Shown here piece after piece: positions 1 through 12,000 of a DNA stretch of 64,000 nt. Position numbers and translations under genes: made by a program. The notes under the pieces are model-generated. The model did no database searches, was not told the DNA's origin, and saw only the letters and a program-made list of their open reading frames with translations. The DNA lies in NCBI GenBank assembly GCA_023078685.1, contig JALGAS010000006.1, positions 2,666,001 to 2,730,000 on the forward strand, in the 5' to 3' direction. Origin of the DNA: Neopestalotiopsis rosae. Taxonomy: Eukaryota; Ascomycota; Sordariomycetes; Amphisphaeriales; Sporocadaceae. Numbering within the stretch: position 1 is the first letter of the stretch; each line of letters starts with the position of its first letter.

Positions 1-1624
1 GTCCTCGACCTCATCTTTGCACGTTTGGACGACCCGCGAGAGCCTCCCCGAGTGTCTCCGGGGGTTCCTCTCATCGGCCATTTAATAGGGTTTTTGTACA
101 ATGGCTTTGAGTACTACAATATTTTAAGGTAAGAACGAGAATCTTGTCGAACGGCTCGAGTCTCAGACACTTATCGCACTTCACTGTAGTCGGAGAACCA
201 ATGCAGAAGTATACACCATTGGCCTTTTGCACTTCAAAGTTTATATCAGCCAGACGACGCGCCTCCACAACGCAATCCAAAGGGCAAGAACCTTGTCGAC
301 GAAACCATTCCTGCGAAATGAGAATAAGATTCACGCTACGGTGACCGAAGAGGCGCACGCCTTGTTCGATGGTCAGGTTCTAGAGGCTTTCTCGCTGCGC
401 ACCAAGAACGCGTTGGCCCCGGGGCCTTCTCTGGACAACATCGGTCTTTGCGCCGCGGAAGAAGCAGCCCGTCAGGTTTCACTTTTGCTGAAGCAAGATC
501 GTTTCGACATGCTCGTCTGGACCAGGCATGTTGCAGTTCAGATCACGAGTCGAGCTATGTTTGGCGAACACCACCCATTTCGAAATGCCGAAATCGTTGA
601 TGCCATGTGGTAAATAAACCTTCTTGCAACTCGGCCTGTCTATCATTAATCTTGATTCTTTAGGACTTGGGAAGACTACCGTCCAACCCATCAGATTGGC
701 CTCGATGTGTGGCAGGTCGGCCACAGAGCTCGTGCAAAAGTGTTCAGTGCTTTCCGGGAGTATCTCCAGAGGCTTCCGGACGACGTATCCTTTTTGATAC
801 GTGAGCGCCAGGACGTTCTGTACCAGTCAGGAATGGACGAGGAAGATATTGTTAAGATGCAAGCGCACTTCAGCGACACCTACTCCAATATTTGGTCCAC
901 AATGTTCTGGACCCTGTACGAAGTCTTTTCCCGGCCTCACGTCCTAGAGGACATCCGGGACGAAATCTTCAGCAAGGCTGTTATCCGGACATCTCCATCA
1001 CCAATGGCTCAAGACCTTGGTGGCGACGAGAACGAAGACAAGGGTACGCTTACGCTCGACATCTCCGCCGTCAAGACCGAGTGTGCCGTCTTGCTATCCA
1101 CATTCCAAGAAACACAGCGTCACCGGCACGAAATGCCCGTCCCACGTATGGTGACTGAAGATACGCTACTCGATGGGCTCTACCTGCTCAAGCGCGGGAA
1201 CTGGTTACAGATGCCGGCGCAGCCGGTGCACTCGAGTCGGAACATCTGGGGCCCCGACGCCGATGTCTTTGACCCGTACAGGTTTGTGTCGGATGATGTG
1301 GACACGAAAAACCCACAAAAGAAGATCCAACGCAACAGCTTCCATGCGTGGGGCACCGCACCCTACACGTGCCCCGGCCGCCAGTTTGTGGCGACCGAGA
1401 TCATGGCCGTCACCGCGCTGTTGGCCATGCAATTTGATCTAATACCCGAAGGCCGAGACGGACCAGACTGGGAGCGTAATCCAGCAACACGCCCGTTCCA
1501 GAGGACCACGTTGGCGCGCCCAAAGAAAGGCGTGCCAGTCAAGCTTGTGTCGCGAGAGGGGGCCGGGAAGTGGAACGTCGTCATGGGTCGAAGTACGGCC
1601 AGAGTTCCTTTGGCTTCGGGTTGA
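1..1624 (+). CDS. Cytochrome P450 (P450-1, CYP7/CYP8-like), 5'-partial
   Basis: Heme-thiolate monooxygenase or isomerase-like enzyme, cut by the left window edge; by comparison with P450-2 about 18 N-terminal residues are missing. Deduced exons are 1-128, 190-609 and 664-1624, with phases matching P450-2 exactly. The heme loop reads FHAWGTAPYTCPGR and the K-helix ExxR is ETQR. The I-helix region (NIWSTMFW) lacks the usual acid-Thr pair, as in CYP7/CYP8 families. An acidic insertion of roughly 15 residues (near nt 990-1050) follows the I-helix and is absent from the two paralogues. It is convergent with the downstream hydrolase. P450 identity is certain; substrate unknown. In the pathway it probably tailors the lipopeptide or its acyl chain (inference). 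Confidence 0.9.
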
Positions 1625-2041
1625 ACGACTCGGAAACCGACCTGAGTGACAGGGTCAGAACAACAGGTAAATAACGAGAAGACACTCCGTGCTGAGTGTT
1701 TTCTTGTTACAAAAAATAGTTACTAGGCATATCAATATACTGTACTGTCATCGAGTTTTGTCGTCTCAAATGTCTGCAATAGGCATTGTCATCGCGATTT
1801 TGACTTGCAAATAGCGTGAAGAATATTTCAGATTATAGGAGATGCGCCTAATGTTCATGTTTAGAGTACTACGGACAACATTGGAAACACGACTATACTA
1901 AGTACTATTCCCCGGCTCTATTTCTTCAATATATGCCACCGGATGAGACAGAGGCGCACACGCGAAATGCTTTTGTGACATTTCAAGTCCTAGAAAACGC
2001 TCTATTTGACGATTCTAATGGGAAATTCATGTCGACTAGGA
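1625..2041. other. Intergenic, convergent 3' ends
   Basis: Space between the stop of P450-1 and the stop of hydrolase 1, AT-rich with no recognisable coding exon. It presumably holds both 3' UTRs and termination regions. Confidence 0.6.
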
Positions 2042-3073
2042 CTAGCCAGACAGCACCGCGTCCAACCAACTAGTAACCTCACTCCAGGCCTCATCTTGCC
2101 TCTGCAATTGCTTAGCGCGCCACTCCTCGCCTTTCAAAACAATCCAGAAATGCGTCCAGCCGTGCGGCATGTCTTCGGCGCACCAATATTTGACGCGGTT
2201 TTGCTCCCACGCCTCTTTGAGACAGGAGTCATCATTTCCGGCTTCCCGGCCCGCCAGCTTACAAGCAAGCAAGTATCCCTCCTGGCATAGCATGTCGGCG
2301 CTACTCGTGATAAAACACACAGGCTGCGGGATATCGGCCCGAGCAGCATAGTACGGACTCAGGAGCTTGTCGCGCAGGTCTTGGCCCGGCGCCGGAAACG
2401 CCCAGTCGGACAGCGCCTTGGTCTTCTCCATGTCATCCTCACCGCCCCAAGGCATGAGCTTGGAGTATGAACCGCGGACCTCTCCAGCGCGATCCGTTAA
2501 CGGCTGGAATGGCACCAGTGCGCTGATGCGGCCCCGCAGCGCCGGGAGCTGGGCTACGGCTAGGGTGATGGAAGCGCCGGCTGAGAAGCCGCCCAGGACG
2601 ACCCTCTGGGTATCAATCGGCAGCGAGGGATCCGCGAGCACGGCTTCAATCACAGCTGCGACGTCGTAGATGGCTGTGGGGAATCGGTGCTCGGGCGCGC
2701 GCCGGTACGCGATGTCCACGACAACATAATCGTGCCGGTCGGCGAGAAACCGTGCCTGCGCGTGGTCCATCGCTGGCGTCCCAATGATGAACGCCACTCC
2801 GTGCACCAGCAGGTATACAGCATGCTTTTGTCCCTCATGGTGGCTGGCTGGAATAAAGATGTGGTGACGCAGTGTTGGTCGCGCCGGGTACGCCTGGATC
2901 TTGTCCGGCTTTTGCGCGGCCCAGAACTTGCGATCGAGGACCTTGAATCGAAAAAATAGTAATTCGCAGAGTTGGCGGTACATGAAGGCGCACAAAAACA
3001 ACCAAATCCCCTGGATGAACCCAACTCTCGGTTGGTGAGTGATGATGGTGTTCCCCTTTGTGAACGGTGCCAT
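2042..3073 (-). CDS. Alpha/beta hydrolase (HSL/fold-3 type), hydrolase 1
   Basis: Intronless 343-residue hydrolase. A hydrophobic N-terminal stretch (about residues 18-45) may anchor it to a membrane. The nucleophile elbow is GFSAG (Ser164), the acid is probably Asp260 in SSAD, and the base is His304 in MPHGW. The oxyanion-hole motif that normally reads HGGG reads HGVA (His91 onward), a clear departure from the family. It is divergently transcribed from P450-2, and the shared promoter carries the tandem 8-bp repeat. In a cluster of this kind a hydrolase could release the polyketide, edit the lipopeptide or hydrolyse an ester (inference). Start chosen at the first ATG, giving an N-terminus of usual length. 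Confidence 0.85.
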   Translation of the reverse strand: MAPFTKGNTIITHQPRVGFIQGIWLFLCAFMYRQLCELLFFRFKVLDRKFWAAQKPDKIQAYPARPTLRHHIFIPASHHEGQKHAVYLLVHGVAFIIGTPAMDHAQARFLADRHDYVVVDIAYRRAPEHRFPTAIYDVAAVIEAVLADPSLPIDTQRVVLGGFSAGASITLAVAQLPALRGRISALVPFQPLTDRAGEVRGSYSKLMPWGGEDDMEKTKALSDWAFPAPGQDLRDKLLSPYYAARADIPQPVCFITSSADMLCQEGYLLACKLAGREAGNDDSCLKEAWEQNRVKYWCAEDMPHGWTHFWIVLKGEEWRAKQLQRQDEAWSEVTSWLDAVLSG

Positions 3074-3193
3074 ATTTTCAATTGAATGCTACAAACAGTT
3101 TCTAGTACTGCCTTAGAATACCGACTGTAAGATTCCGTTGCCTTGTTATTGTATCCATGTGGGTTATCCTAGGGAATCAACAAAATCTGCGAT

Positions 3194-3209
3194 GATCCTT
3201 CAATCCTTC
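3194..3209. promoter_or_regulatory. Tandem 8-bp repeat, site 1
   Basis: Two head-to-tail octamers, GATCCTTC and AATCCTTC, followed by AATTG. The site lies in the 375-bp divergent promoter between hydrolase 1 and P450-2. The 17-mer starting here, GATCCTTCAATCCTTCA, recurs exactly at 32287. Regulatory role is inferred from recurrence and position. Confidence 0.55.
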
Positions 3210-3448
3210 AATTGTTTCGGTCACTCAGGGTAATAGTACCACACTTGTGAAAGAAACACTGGCTGAGTTTGGAGAATTTTTTGCTGATTGATTAGCAAGA
3301 TCTGTGGTCGAAAAGTATCCTATACTGCTACCGGATAACAGAGCGACGATTCCGCAGTGCAAAAGTCGGAAGGTGTGTGCACCACATCCTAGCTATCCTC
3401 ACTCATACTAATCTGTGACGCTGTTAAAGCCATTTACAATCATCCAAG

Positions 3449-5133
3449 ATGCTTCGTGAAGTCTTGCTCAGTATCGGAGGGCTTATGCTCTTTGCACATG
3501 GGCTTGAGTTCGTCTGCAGCTGCCTTGACGACCGGCGAGAGCCTCGGCGGGTCAAGCCGACGATCCCAATCCCCATCTTAGGCCATATAATTGGATTTTA
3601 TGTGTACGGTTTCAACTACTATGACATGCTCAGGTGAGACTATCATGATATTTATCAACATCAAGTTATATCGTACTGATCAAGAGACAGTGAGCGGAAT
3701 AAGGATGTCGAAATTTATACTATTGGCATCCTGTGGTTTAAGGTCTATGTTACATATGCAATGCGCCTGACGAACCTAATGCAAAAGTCGAAATCCATCT
3801 CCCTGAGACCATTTCTACGCACTGCAAATACTATTCATGGGCAAATCAGTGACCATGCCCATGTCATCTTTGACGGAGATCTAGTGGAGAACTTCAGCAA
3901 CCGCACCAAGGAAGCGATGGCTCCCGGCCCGCACATGGATGAGCAGAATCTCCGCACAGGTGAAGAGGCGATTTCTGAGGTAGCGGAGTTGCTGAATAGC
4001 AATTCAGACCAGTTTGATCTCTTTGAGTGGTCGAGGCATATAATTGTCCAGGCTACGGGCGCAGGCTTGTTTGGTAGCGAACATCCGTTCAAGGATATGA
4101 AAATCGCAAACGCGATGTGGTAAGCAAAAGAATTTCGTTGCCCCCCTGCCTCTGCTCCTCGGGCTACTTGACATGCATATATGATTATAAATGGGCGGAT
4201 CTAACTGTGAAACGAGATAGGACTTGGGATGATTATAGACCCCAACACATCTTCGGATTCGATCCCTTTGGTAAGGGTTATGCAGCACGCGAAAAGGTGG
4301 TCGAAGCAATGCGGAAATACTTCCGAGACATGCCCCAAGATGCATCTTTGGTTATCAAAGAGCGCCAGAGGATTATGCTCGAAGGTGGCGTCCCGGAGGA
4401 AGATTCGTTCAAGATACAGTCGACATTGAGTAACGCATACTTCAACACCATACCCACGCTGTACTGGACGGTATATGATCTCTACTCCAGGCCTGCGCTC
4501 TTGGAAGCGATTCGGCAAGAAATACAGGATCATGCGCTGCAGAAGTCCGAGGATGGCTTCGTTCTGGACATTGCCGCCCTGCAGACTCAGTGCCACGTCT
4601 TGCTCTCCGCTTACCAGGAGACGCAGCGCACGAGGCATGGCCATGTGGCTTTCCGCATGGTTCTGCAAGATACGTTGATTGACCAGTTTCTGCTGAAGGG
4701 AGGTCATCACCTACATCTCCCCGCCAAGCAGGTGCACTTGGACCCGACGATCTGGGGGGCGCACGCGAAGTATTTCGACCCGTACCGCTTCGTGCCAGCA
4801 GCGACCACCGAGGAGACCAAGACGACGCGGCCGAGGATCCTGCCGACAAGCTTCCTTCCGTGGGGCGCCGCGCCTTGGCTATGTCCCGCACGTCAGTTTG
4901 CTACCACGGAAATCTTGATCATCGTGGCGCTACTGGTCCTGCAATGTGACCTGGAACCGGCAGATGCTAAGGGATGGGAACCAAATCCCCCCATCGAAAG
5001 AATCAAAATTGCTACATTGGCTCATCCTCTTCAGGGCGTGCGCCTCAAGATTGCCCCACGCAAGGATGGTGTGGGAAACTGGAAGGTCACGATAGGAAAG
5101 AATAAAGCTAGGATTTCCTTGGCATCTGGGTGA
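3449..5133 (+). CDS. Cytochrome P450 (P450-2, CYP7/CYP8-like)
   Basis: Complete 508-residue P450 in three exons: 3449-3633, 3691-4119 and 4221-5133. It begins with a short hydrophobic N-terminus (LLSIGGLMLFAHGLEFV) suited to ER anchoring, followed by a proline-rich hinge (IPIPILGHIIG). The I-helix reads NTIPTLYW, without the acid-Thr pair used in oxygen activation by most P450s. ExxR is ETQR. The heme loop is FLPWGAAPWLCPAR, with Ala where nearly all P450s have Gly after Cys-x. It is a close paralogue of P450-1 and P450-3. These features recall CYP8A/CYP7 enzymes, some of which act as isomerases rather than oxygenases. Substrate unknown. Confidence 0.92.
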
Positions 5134-6067
5134 GGAAAAAGGGTGATGACATTAGTGAACAGTCAACCTGGATGTACGGATCAACAACGTGCAGTTTGGT
5201 TGCATTAGCGAGGTCATAAGCTGTGTCTGCGCTAAAGCGTTCCGCAAGATTTCTATCGGAAGTACGGGCTAGGGAGTAATACTTCAGATTATGATGATGC
5301 CTTTCTAGTTGGAGACGCCGAGGACTTCTGAAAGCAACATGGTCAACCCGGCTTGTACAGAAGCTAAAGTGTTCTTCGGAGTGGCCCCACGTATAGGGCT
5401 GCATTGTGAATGTTATAACGGCTGGCCACTGTATAATCATATAGGATTGGATCAAAATGCAGATGATGAAGTTGACACTGTGTGAATGTTTTCCATACAA
5501 ACTCTGTCAGGTATCATTGGTATTTCTTCACAAATTTATTCAGTTTCTGTACATTGTCGACTCAACCATGGAAGCTGTGAGGATGCCGTGGTACATGATG
5601 AACAATTGCGGGGGTTTCCACCCCACATTCTAGCAGTCAGCCGCCTTGATCAAGTCGTTTCATGCATGGCAAATAGTCGGGTAGCAGTAGGGTAGCGAGA
5701 AGTGATACAACAAACATCTGCACATATACTATTGTTTCTCTTCCAGACTCTGCAACTGAGATGTGAGAGGGAGAACTTTTCTATTCAAGCGGTAGCTGGA
5801 ACGCAGCTGGTTCTCAACTGCAGCGCAGTCATTCAACAGTACAAGACTCAAGTCTCCCAAAATCCAACTCTGAAAGCAACAGCTGGCGGAGAAGCCCCAC
5901 CGGCTGCACCTGTCTGCGCGCACTGAATCAATCCACTGATTCCACAGCACGCTAGTTGAGCAGTACTCTGTAGCAGCTTCCTAATACATCAATTTTCTGC
6001 TGTAAATCAAGAACAACTACATACACTGCTTCTCTATTCATACAAATGAGCAATGAACGAAGCCCTC
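5134..6067. other. Intergenic, convergent 3' ends
   Basis: Space of 934 bp between the stop of P450-2 and the stop of the PKS. Only short unconvincing reading frames are present, and no gene or repeat was recognised. Confidence 0.6.
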
Positions 6068-9000
6068 CTAGATAGGTGGAAGAAGCTTCTCCTTCAGCCG
6101 CTGCACTGCCAACGCTCCCAGCACTTCCATTGTGCTGCTCGGATCCGACAGTTCCAAAACGGTGATTTCGATCTTGAGTGTCTGTTTCCACCAGTTACGA
6201 ATCTCGATAGCCACGAGCGAGTCGGCGCCCATCGTTGCGAGTGTTTGACTCCCGTCTATCACGGCGTCATCCTGCATTAGGAACGAAAAGACACGTTTGG
6301 CAATCTCTTCCGACAGGAAGGTCGTGGTCGACTGCTCGTCCAGACGCTCAGGCTCGCTCGTAAGCGCCGTCAAGAAGCTGCGCAGGCCTTCGCTGCTGGC
6401 CACAGTACCCCGCGTCGCTGCGCTTTGGATATTTCGGAATATTGTCAGTCGCCGGTCGCGTCGGAAGGATAGCGGGTTTTGGGGATCCGACAACGGCAGG
6501 TTTGTGTCGTTGAATAGTATCACCTGCGATGGGTCTTGGAATACTACCGTCGTCGACGGTGTCGTGGGTGCCACGTATTTGCTGGAAGACTTCTCGATCG
6601 ACAGCTGGAGACAGCGGAGAAACTCGGATTCGACCATGAAGCCTACCAACGCGCGTCCAAGGCGCTCCGCAACATTCTTGTTCATGGCCACGTACCCGAT
6701 ATCGCCGATGGCGGCAATATCCAAGACGGAGGCAGGAAGGCCCTGTCCGTGGCGGAAATGCAGAAATGAGTCGAGGTAAGCATTGGCTGCCGCGTAGTTG
6801 GACTGCCCGTAGGCACCCAATGTGCCACTGGTCGAGCCGCATAGGACAAAGAAGTCGAGATCTCTCGGCATTAATTCGTGTAGGTTTATCGTACCATCGA
6901 CCTTCGGGCGAGTGCAGGACGTCCATGCTTCGTGGTCCATATTAAGGAAACCTGCATCCCGCAAAACCATGGCTAGTTGCAAGACACCTTTGATGGGACG
7001 ACTCCCCGCCGCAGCCACCATCTTGCTTACAAAGGCATTGTCCGCCACGTCGCCGGCATAACAGTGTAGTTCGCAGCCCATTTCATTCATCTCCTCGACG
7101 AAGCGATGGTGTTCGGGTTGTGTGCCCGCAGACGGCGAGAAGCAAATCAGATGACGTGCGCCGTGGCCAGCCATCCACGTCAATATAGCTCGGCCTAGAC
7201 CCCCAAGCCCCCCTGCCAGCAAATACACAGCATCGGGGTTGAACATGAGTTTGGGAGGCGACAGTGCCAGCGGAAGTGAGTCGGGGTCTTCCGGCATACG
7301 TACGACGATACGGCCCATGTGCACACCCTTTTGCATGTAGCGGAAGGCGTCTGGGATCTTGTCGGCCTCGAAAACGGTGGTAGGTCGCAGCGGGACGGCT
7401 GCCCCAACGGCCAGGAGTTCCATGCATTTGTTGACTGTAGGCACCAGACGCCATTTCTCTTTGGCGAGCATCGTGGCAAGATCCACGCCGAAGAATGCTC
7501 TGTTGCCCACGAACGGGTTCATAGCCAGGCGACCACGACCCAAAAAGTCTCGCTTGCCGATATCGACCATACAACCAAACTCAGCCACGCATGTCCACGA
7601 AGCGTGAAGCAACTCACCCGACAGTGAGTTCAAGACAAGGTCAACTCCCCTCCCGTCGGTACAGCGCATGATATCGGCAACGAAAGAGTCGTCGTGCGAT
7701 TCAAAGATGCAATCACGCGACACGCCGAGCTCTGTGGTCAGGAAGTCCACCTTGGCTGGGGAGCCTACCGTGCAGTAGATGTCGGCACCGATCCAACGGG
7801 CTATGTGAATAGCTGCGATACCCACGCCACCAGCAGCGCTGTGGATCAAAACCGAATCACCACGCTTCAAATTCGCTTTTTCGAAACTCCAGAGAACCGT
7901 TGCGTATGGAATAAGCAGGGCGGCAACATCCTCATCACTTACATTATCAGGTGCCCGGGCCACCAAGTCCGCCGTGAGTTGCATCTCGGTGGCGAAGCAG
8001 GATGTCACGATCTCGATGAAAACCACACGATCACCAACGGCCACGTGACTGACGCCGTCGCCTACACCAGTCACGATGGCCACTCCCTCGCTGCCAAGGC
8101 CGTGATAGCCGTCCCTTTCCATCTTCCCGTCTGGACCAACGATGCCCATAGCTACCGCCACATCGTGAAAGTTCATGCCCGTGGCTTTGACACGTATCTG
8201 AACATGGTTTGGCGGGATCGGCGGCAACGGATGACCAGTCCAGTGCATGGTTTGCAACAGACCCGGTTGTTCTATGACGAGATGCTTAGCCATAGTTGGC
8301 GGTGCGGCGTCGGCCAACGCCTGATCTACCGGCGATATGTGAACACGACATATGAGTATCTGGCCGTCGCGCCAGACGTACTCGTGCTCGATGTCCAGGC
8401 TGTCGCTTTCGGTTATTGCACTTCGTTCCTCCTGTACTTTGGCCATCACTCCTATCACAGCCTGCGCTGCTTCCATGTTAAGCTTGTCCAATTCCAATGT
8501 AACAAGATCAACGTCAACCTCGGCACGAACACATCGCGCAACTCCTATGATCTGACCATGTTGGGGGTCTTCGCATTGAGTCTGAGCGGGTCGCATCAGC
8601 CATAACAGCGCCTGTCCCGACACGTCACCCACAAGATCGATGAAACTCGTCAGGTCATCCGAGTTCACGTTTGCTAACACTGGTGGGCTCTCATCATCTA
8701 CGTCCAAAAGCGACACAACATCTTGGTTTTCTGGTAGTTTTGAACCGAAGACATGTTCATCGACGACGTAACCCTTGGATTGTAGCGCCTCTTTGACGTC
8801 CTGCCCGAACCTGGTCAATTTGGCGGCCGGTTTCAGCAGGGTGATGATGGCCTTGGCATTTTCCGCACGCTCGAGTATCTCATTGGACTTGGCCCGAGCC
8901 ACGATGTTCGATGTGTTGAACCACTGCGGGTGCCGGTTGTCACGTACGGCTGCCTGGATGCCTTGAAAGCCACTCTGTCGGAGCTTGGCTTCCCAGCCTT

Positions 9001-12000
9001 CTTCGTTGAGAACGGGACGCTCCAGGCGACCATCGTTGACGCCGTTCCACCACCCATCGAAGAGGCCCATGATAAGGTCTGCAAACCTCGTAGCTGTACC
9101 CGATCATGACACAGTCAGCTTCTTCATCTGGAAAAGTCCGCGTTGGTCGCTGAATTAACATAAACTTACGTCCACAGAATTCCTGCATAAAAATCTGACC
9201 ATCTGGCTTCAGTAGAGTCCGGCATCTTGTCAATGTCTCGACCAAATTAGGCGTGGTATGTAGGACCTATGTGGGAAGATAAATCAGTCAATTTTCTCGA
9301 TGTCTTGTATCACGCGGCATGATCATTGACTCACATTGGAAGCTATGATAAGATCATAAGCGCCAGCCTCGAATCCTTGTTCAAGGGGATCTGCCGCGAT
9401 ATCACAGACGGCAAACTTGAGATTCGGGTATTCACTGAACCGCTCCTTGGTTTGATTGACGAAGCCAACCGAGACGTCGGTCACGGTGTAGTCTTGGTAA
9501 AGGCTTTCCCCCTGGGCAGTTTGTAGCGCCGGCAATACGACGGCCGTAGCGCTACCCGTACCGGCGCCTATCTCCAGGATGCGAATCTGGGGCTTATTCA
9601 GTCCCAAGACTGTGAAGAAATCTGCTATATCACACCAAGAGTTGGCTTCGTCGTAAAATCTCTGCAGCAAACCGCCAACGAGGAGGACATCGATCAATGT
9701 CTCTCGCCCCTCAAGGAGATCTTTGATATTATTGGCCACTCGCCATTGCGCTTCAATAATGACCTCGACTGAAAGGCCTTTGCTTTGCTCCAACCACTCC
9801 GTCAGTTTTTGAAGACGGTCTTGTCGACTTAAAGCCTTCAAATTTTGCGCGTCCGGTATTTTGGAAAGTCCTTGGTCAACCTGGTCCATGTGCTTCGCCA
9901 CGCCATTCAGGAAATATGTGAACCATGGTTGCGCAAGTGACCCGACTGTTGCCGCCACTTCGTGTATCTCGGCGGCACAAAGCAGTCCAAATTGCTCAAA
10001 GAAGATGATGTCGGCCGTCAGGTCTCGTGTCGGACGAATCAAGGTCTCGAGAGCTGCAAAGTCGATAGCGGGGTGCCATTGCGGTGACATGTACCTCAGG
10101 TCTTGAGCATCCTTGGACTGCGCGCTCTCCATCGTGGTGGCTTGAAACCCCTTCAGTAGGAAGGCCAGTTCGTCTCCACTATCACCCACAACGCCGTATG
10201 CATTGCCCAATTCCTTGCCGATCCGACCAACTGAGGTAGTGCGGACACGGAGCCCCATTCGACTACCGCCAGCACCAACGTAGAACTGGTCAATATAGGT
10301 CGGTAGGAATAGCTTATCCACTCTATGAGGTTGGCCTTGAGTAAGTGCCACGGACCACGACTGCAAGACCGCATCTATGGTCGAGGGATGCAGCGCATAT
10401 TCCTCTCCCGCGATTTGACAGTCGGTGATGCTGACCGAGGCACTTTGCTCCACGGGACTCGCCGTGATGTCTTCGAGCGCAACGAAACGATTGCTATAGT
10501 TGAGCCCGATGCGGGAAAGCGCTGTGTACATCCGCCTCGCGTCGACGGTGCGCGAGTAGGGAGCCACGTCCAGGTTCTTGGGAAGCGCGACGGCACAACC
10601 GTCGGTCACCAAGCCCCAGCAGTGCTTTGTCCAAGTGCCCTTGTTCTCGGACGAGATTGAAAACTCCCACCACTTGCTGTTTTTAGAGACCGTCAAGGCG
10701 TGCTTACGCAAAGTGGTGACGACCTCGGTGCCTTTGCCCTCGGTCAATAGCAAGGCGGTAGCAATATTGACGTCTGACACCGTATATGCCGCCGAGCCCG
10801 TGAGCTGAGCTATGGCGGTCCCTGCCATGGCCATGTAACCAGCGGCTGGAAACACAATATCTTGTTCCACGCCATGATCCATCAGCCAAGGGACTTCATT
10901 AAGTCGTAGCACATTCCTCCATGCGGGCTCATTCGCACCGGTTTCCAAAACGCGAAGGCCGAGCAGCTCATGCTTGCGGTGCTCGCGGAATCTCAGAGCC
11001 GCCATTACACGGGTCTCGGCCCAGTGCCGTGTCTCGTAATTCCAGGGGTAAGTGGGCAATTCTGGCAATACGCACGTCTGCTTCGGACTCGGGACGTGGG
11101 GAGTGACTCCAAAGCAGTGGAGCTTGCCGACGGCGCAGAGGAACGAGCGAGAGGCGTCCTGACCACGCTCTGCCACTGCGGCATATGGTGCTGAACTGCC
11201 CGACTCCTTAAAAATATGGCGCAGGGGACCAGCTAGTGCGGAATGCGGACCTATTTCCAAATAAGCTGTGGCAGGCATCTCAGAAACCATCTTCAACAAT
11301 GCGTCTCTAAATAAAACTGGGTTGAGAAGGTTGAGCTGCCAGTATTGTGCGCCGAAGACCTTGGTCTCGCGGACCTGGTGACCGTATACGGTGGAATAAA
11401 AGGGCACTCGAGGCTCCTTGGGAGTGATGTGCGGCGCAATGAGCGACTTGTAAAGGTCGCCAGCGGCGACCATGTGGTGCGAATGGTACGCCGTCATCAC
11501 GCGCAGTTTTCGGGCGAATAAGTCTGGGCGCGTTGTTTTCAGGCTTTGTATCGTCTTGTCCAGTGCGTCCGAGTCGCCGGAGATGGTAACGCTGGCGTTG
11601 CTGTTCTCGCATGCGACTACCACACCTGGCTTCAAAAATTCTGCTACCTCGTCCCGGCCCATGCCCACAGCCGCCATGCTACCGGGCTGCGCCTTATTGT
11701 AGGTGTGCGCGCAGGCATACCCGCGGTAGTACGCTGTGATGATGGCCTCTTCCCGCGTTAATACACCCGCCGCATAAGCTGCGCCAATCTCACCGCTAGA
11801 GTGGCCGGCCACAGCCGCCGGTCGGAGCCCCCAGTCTGATGCCAGTGCGTCGACGTAGGCTACCTGCACAGCGGTGCAGATGGGCTGCGCGCGGTCGACC
11901 GGACTCAGGTAGTCGACATCATCGGTTTCGATCGTCAGAAGTTCTTCTAAAGTCCAGGTCGGCGGGTGGGATAAGGCACGCAGCGCCTCGTCCATGGCTC

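Noticed and set aside
7694..8605. 303-codon plus-strand frame opposite the PKS enoylreductase
   Set aside because: It lies fully antisense to a well-supported PKS exon and has no coherent domain.
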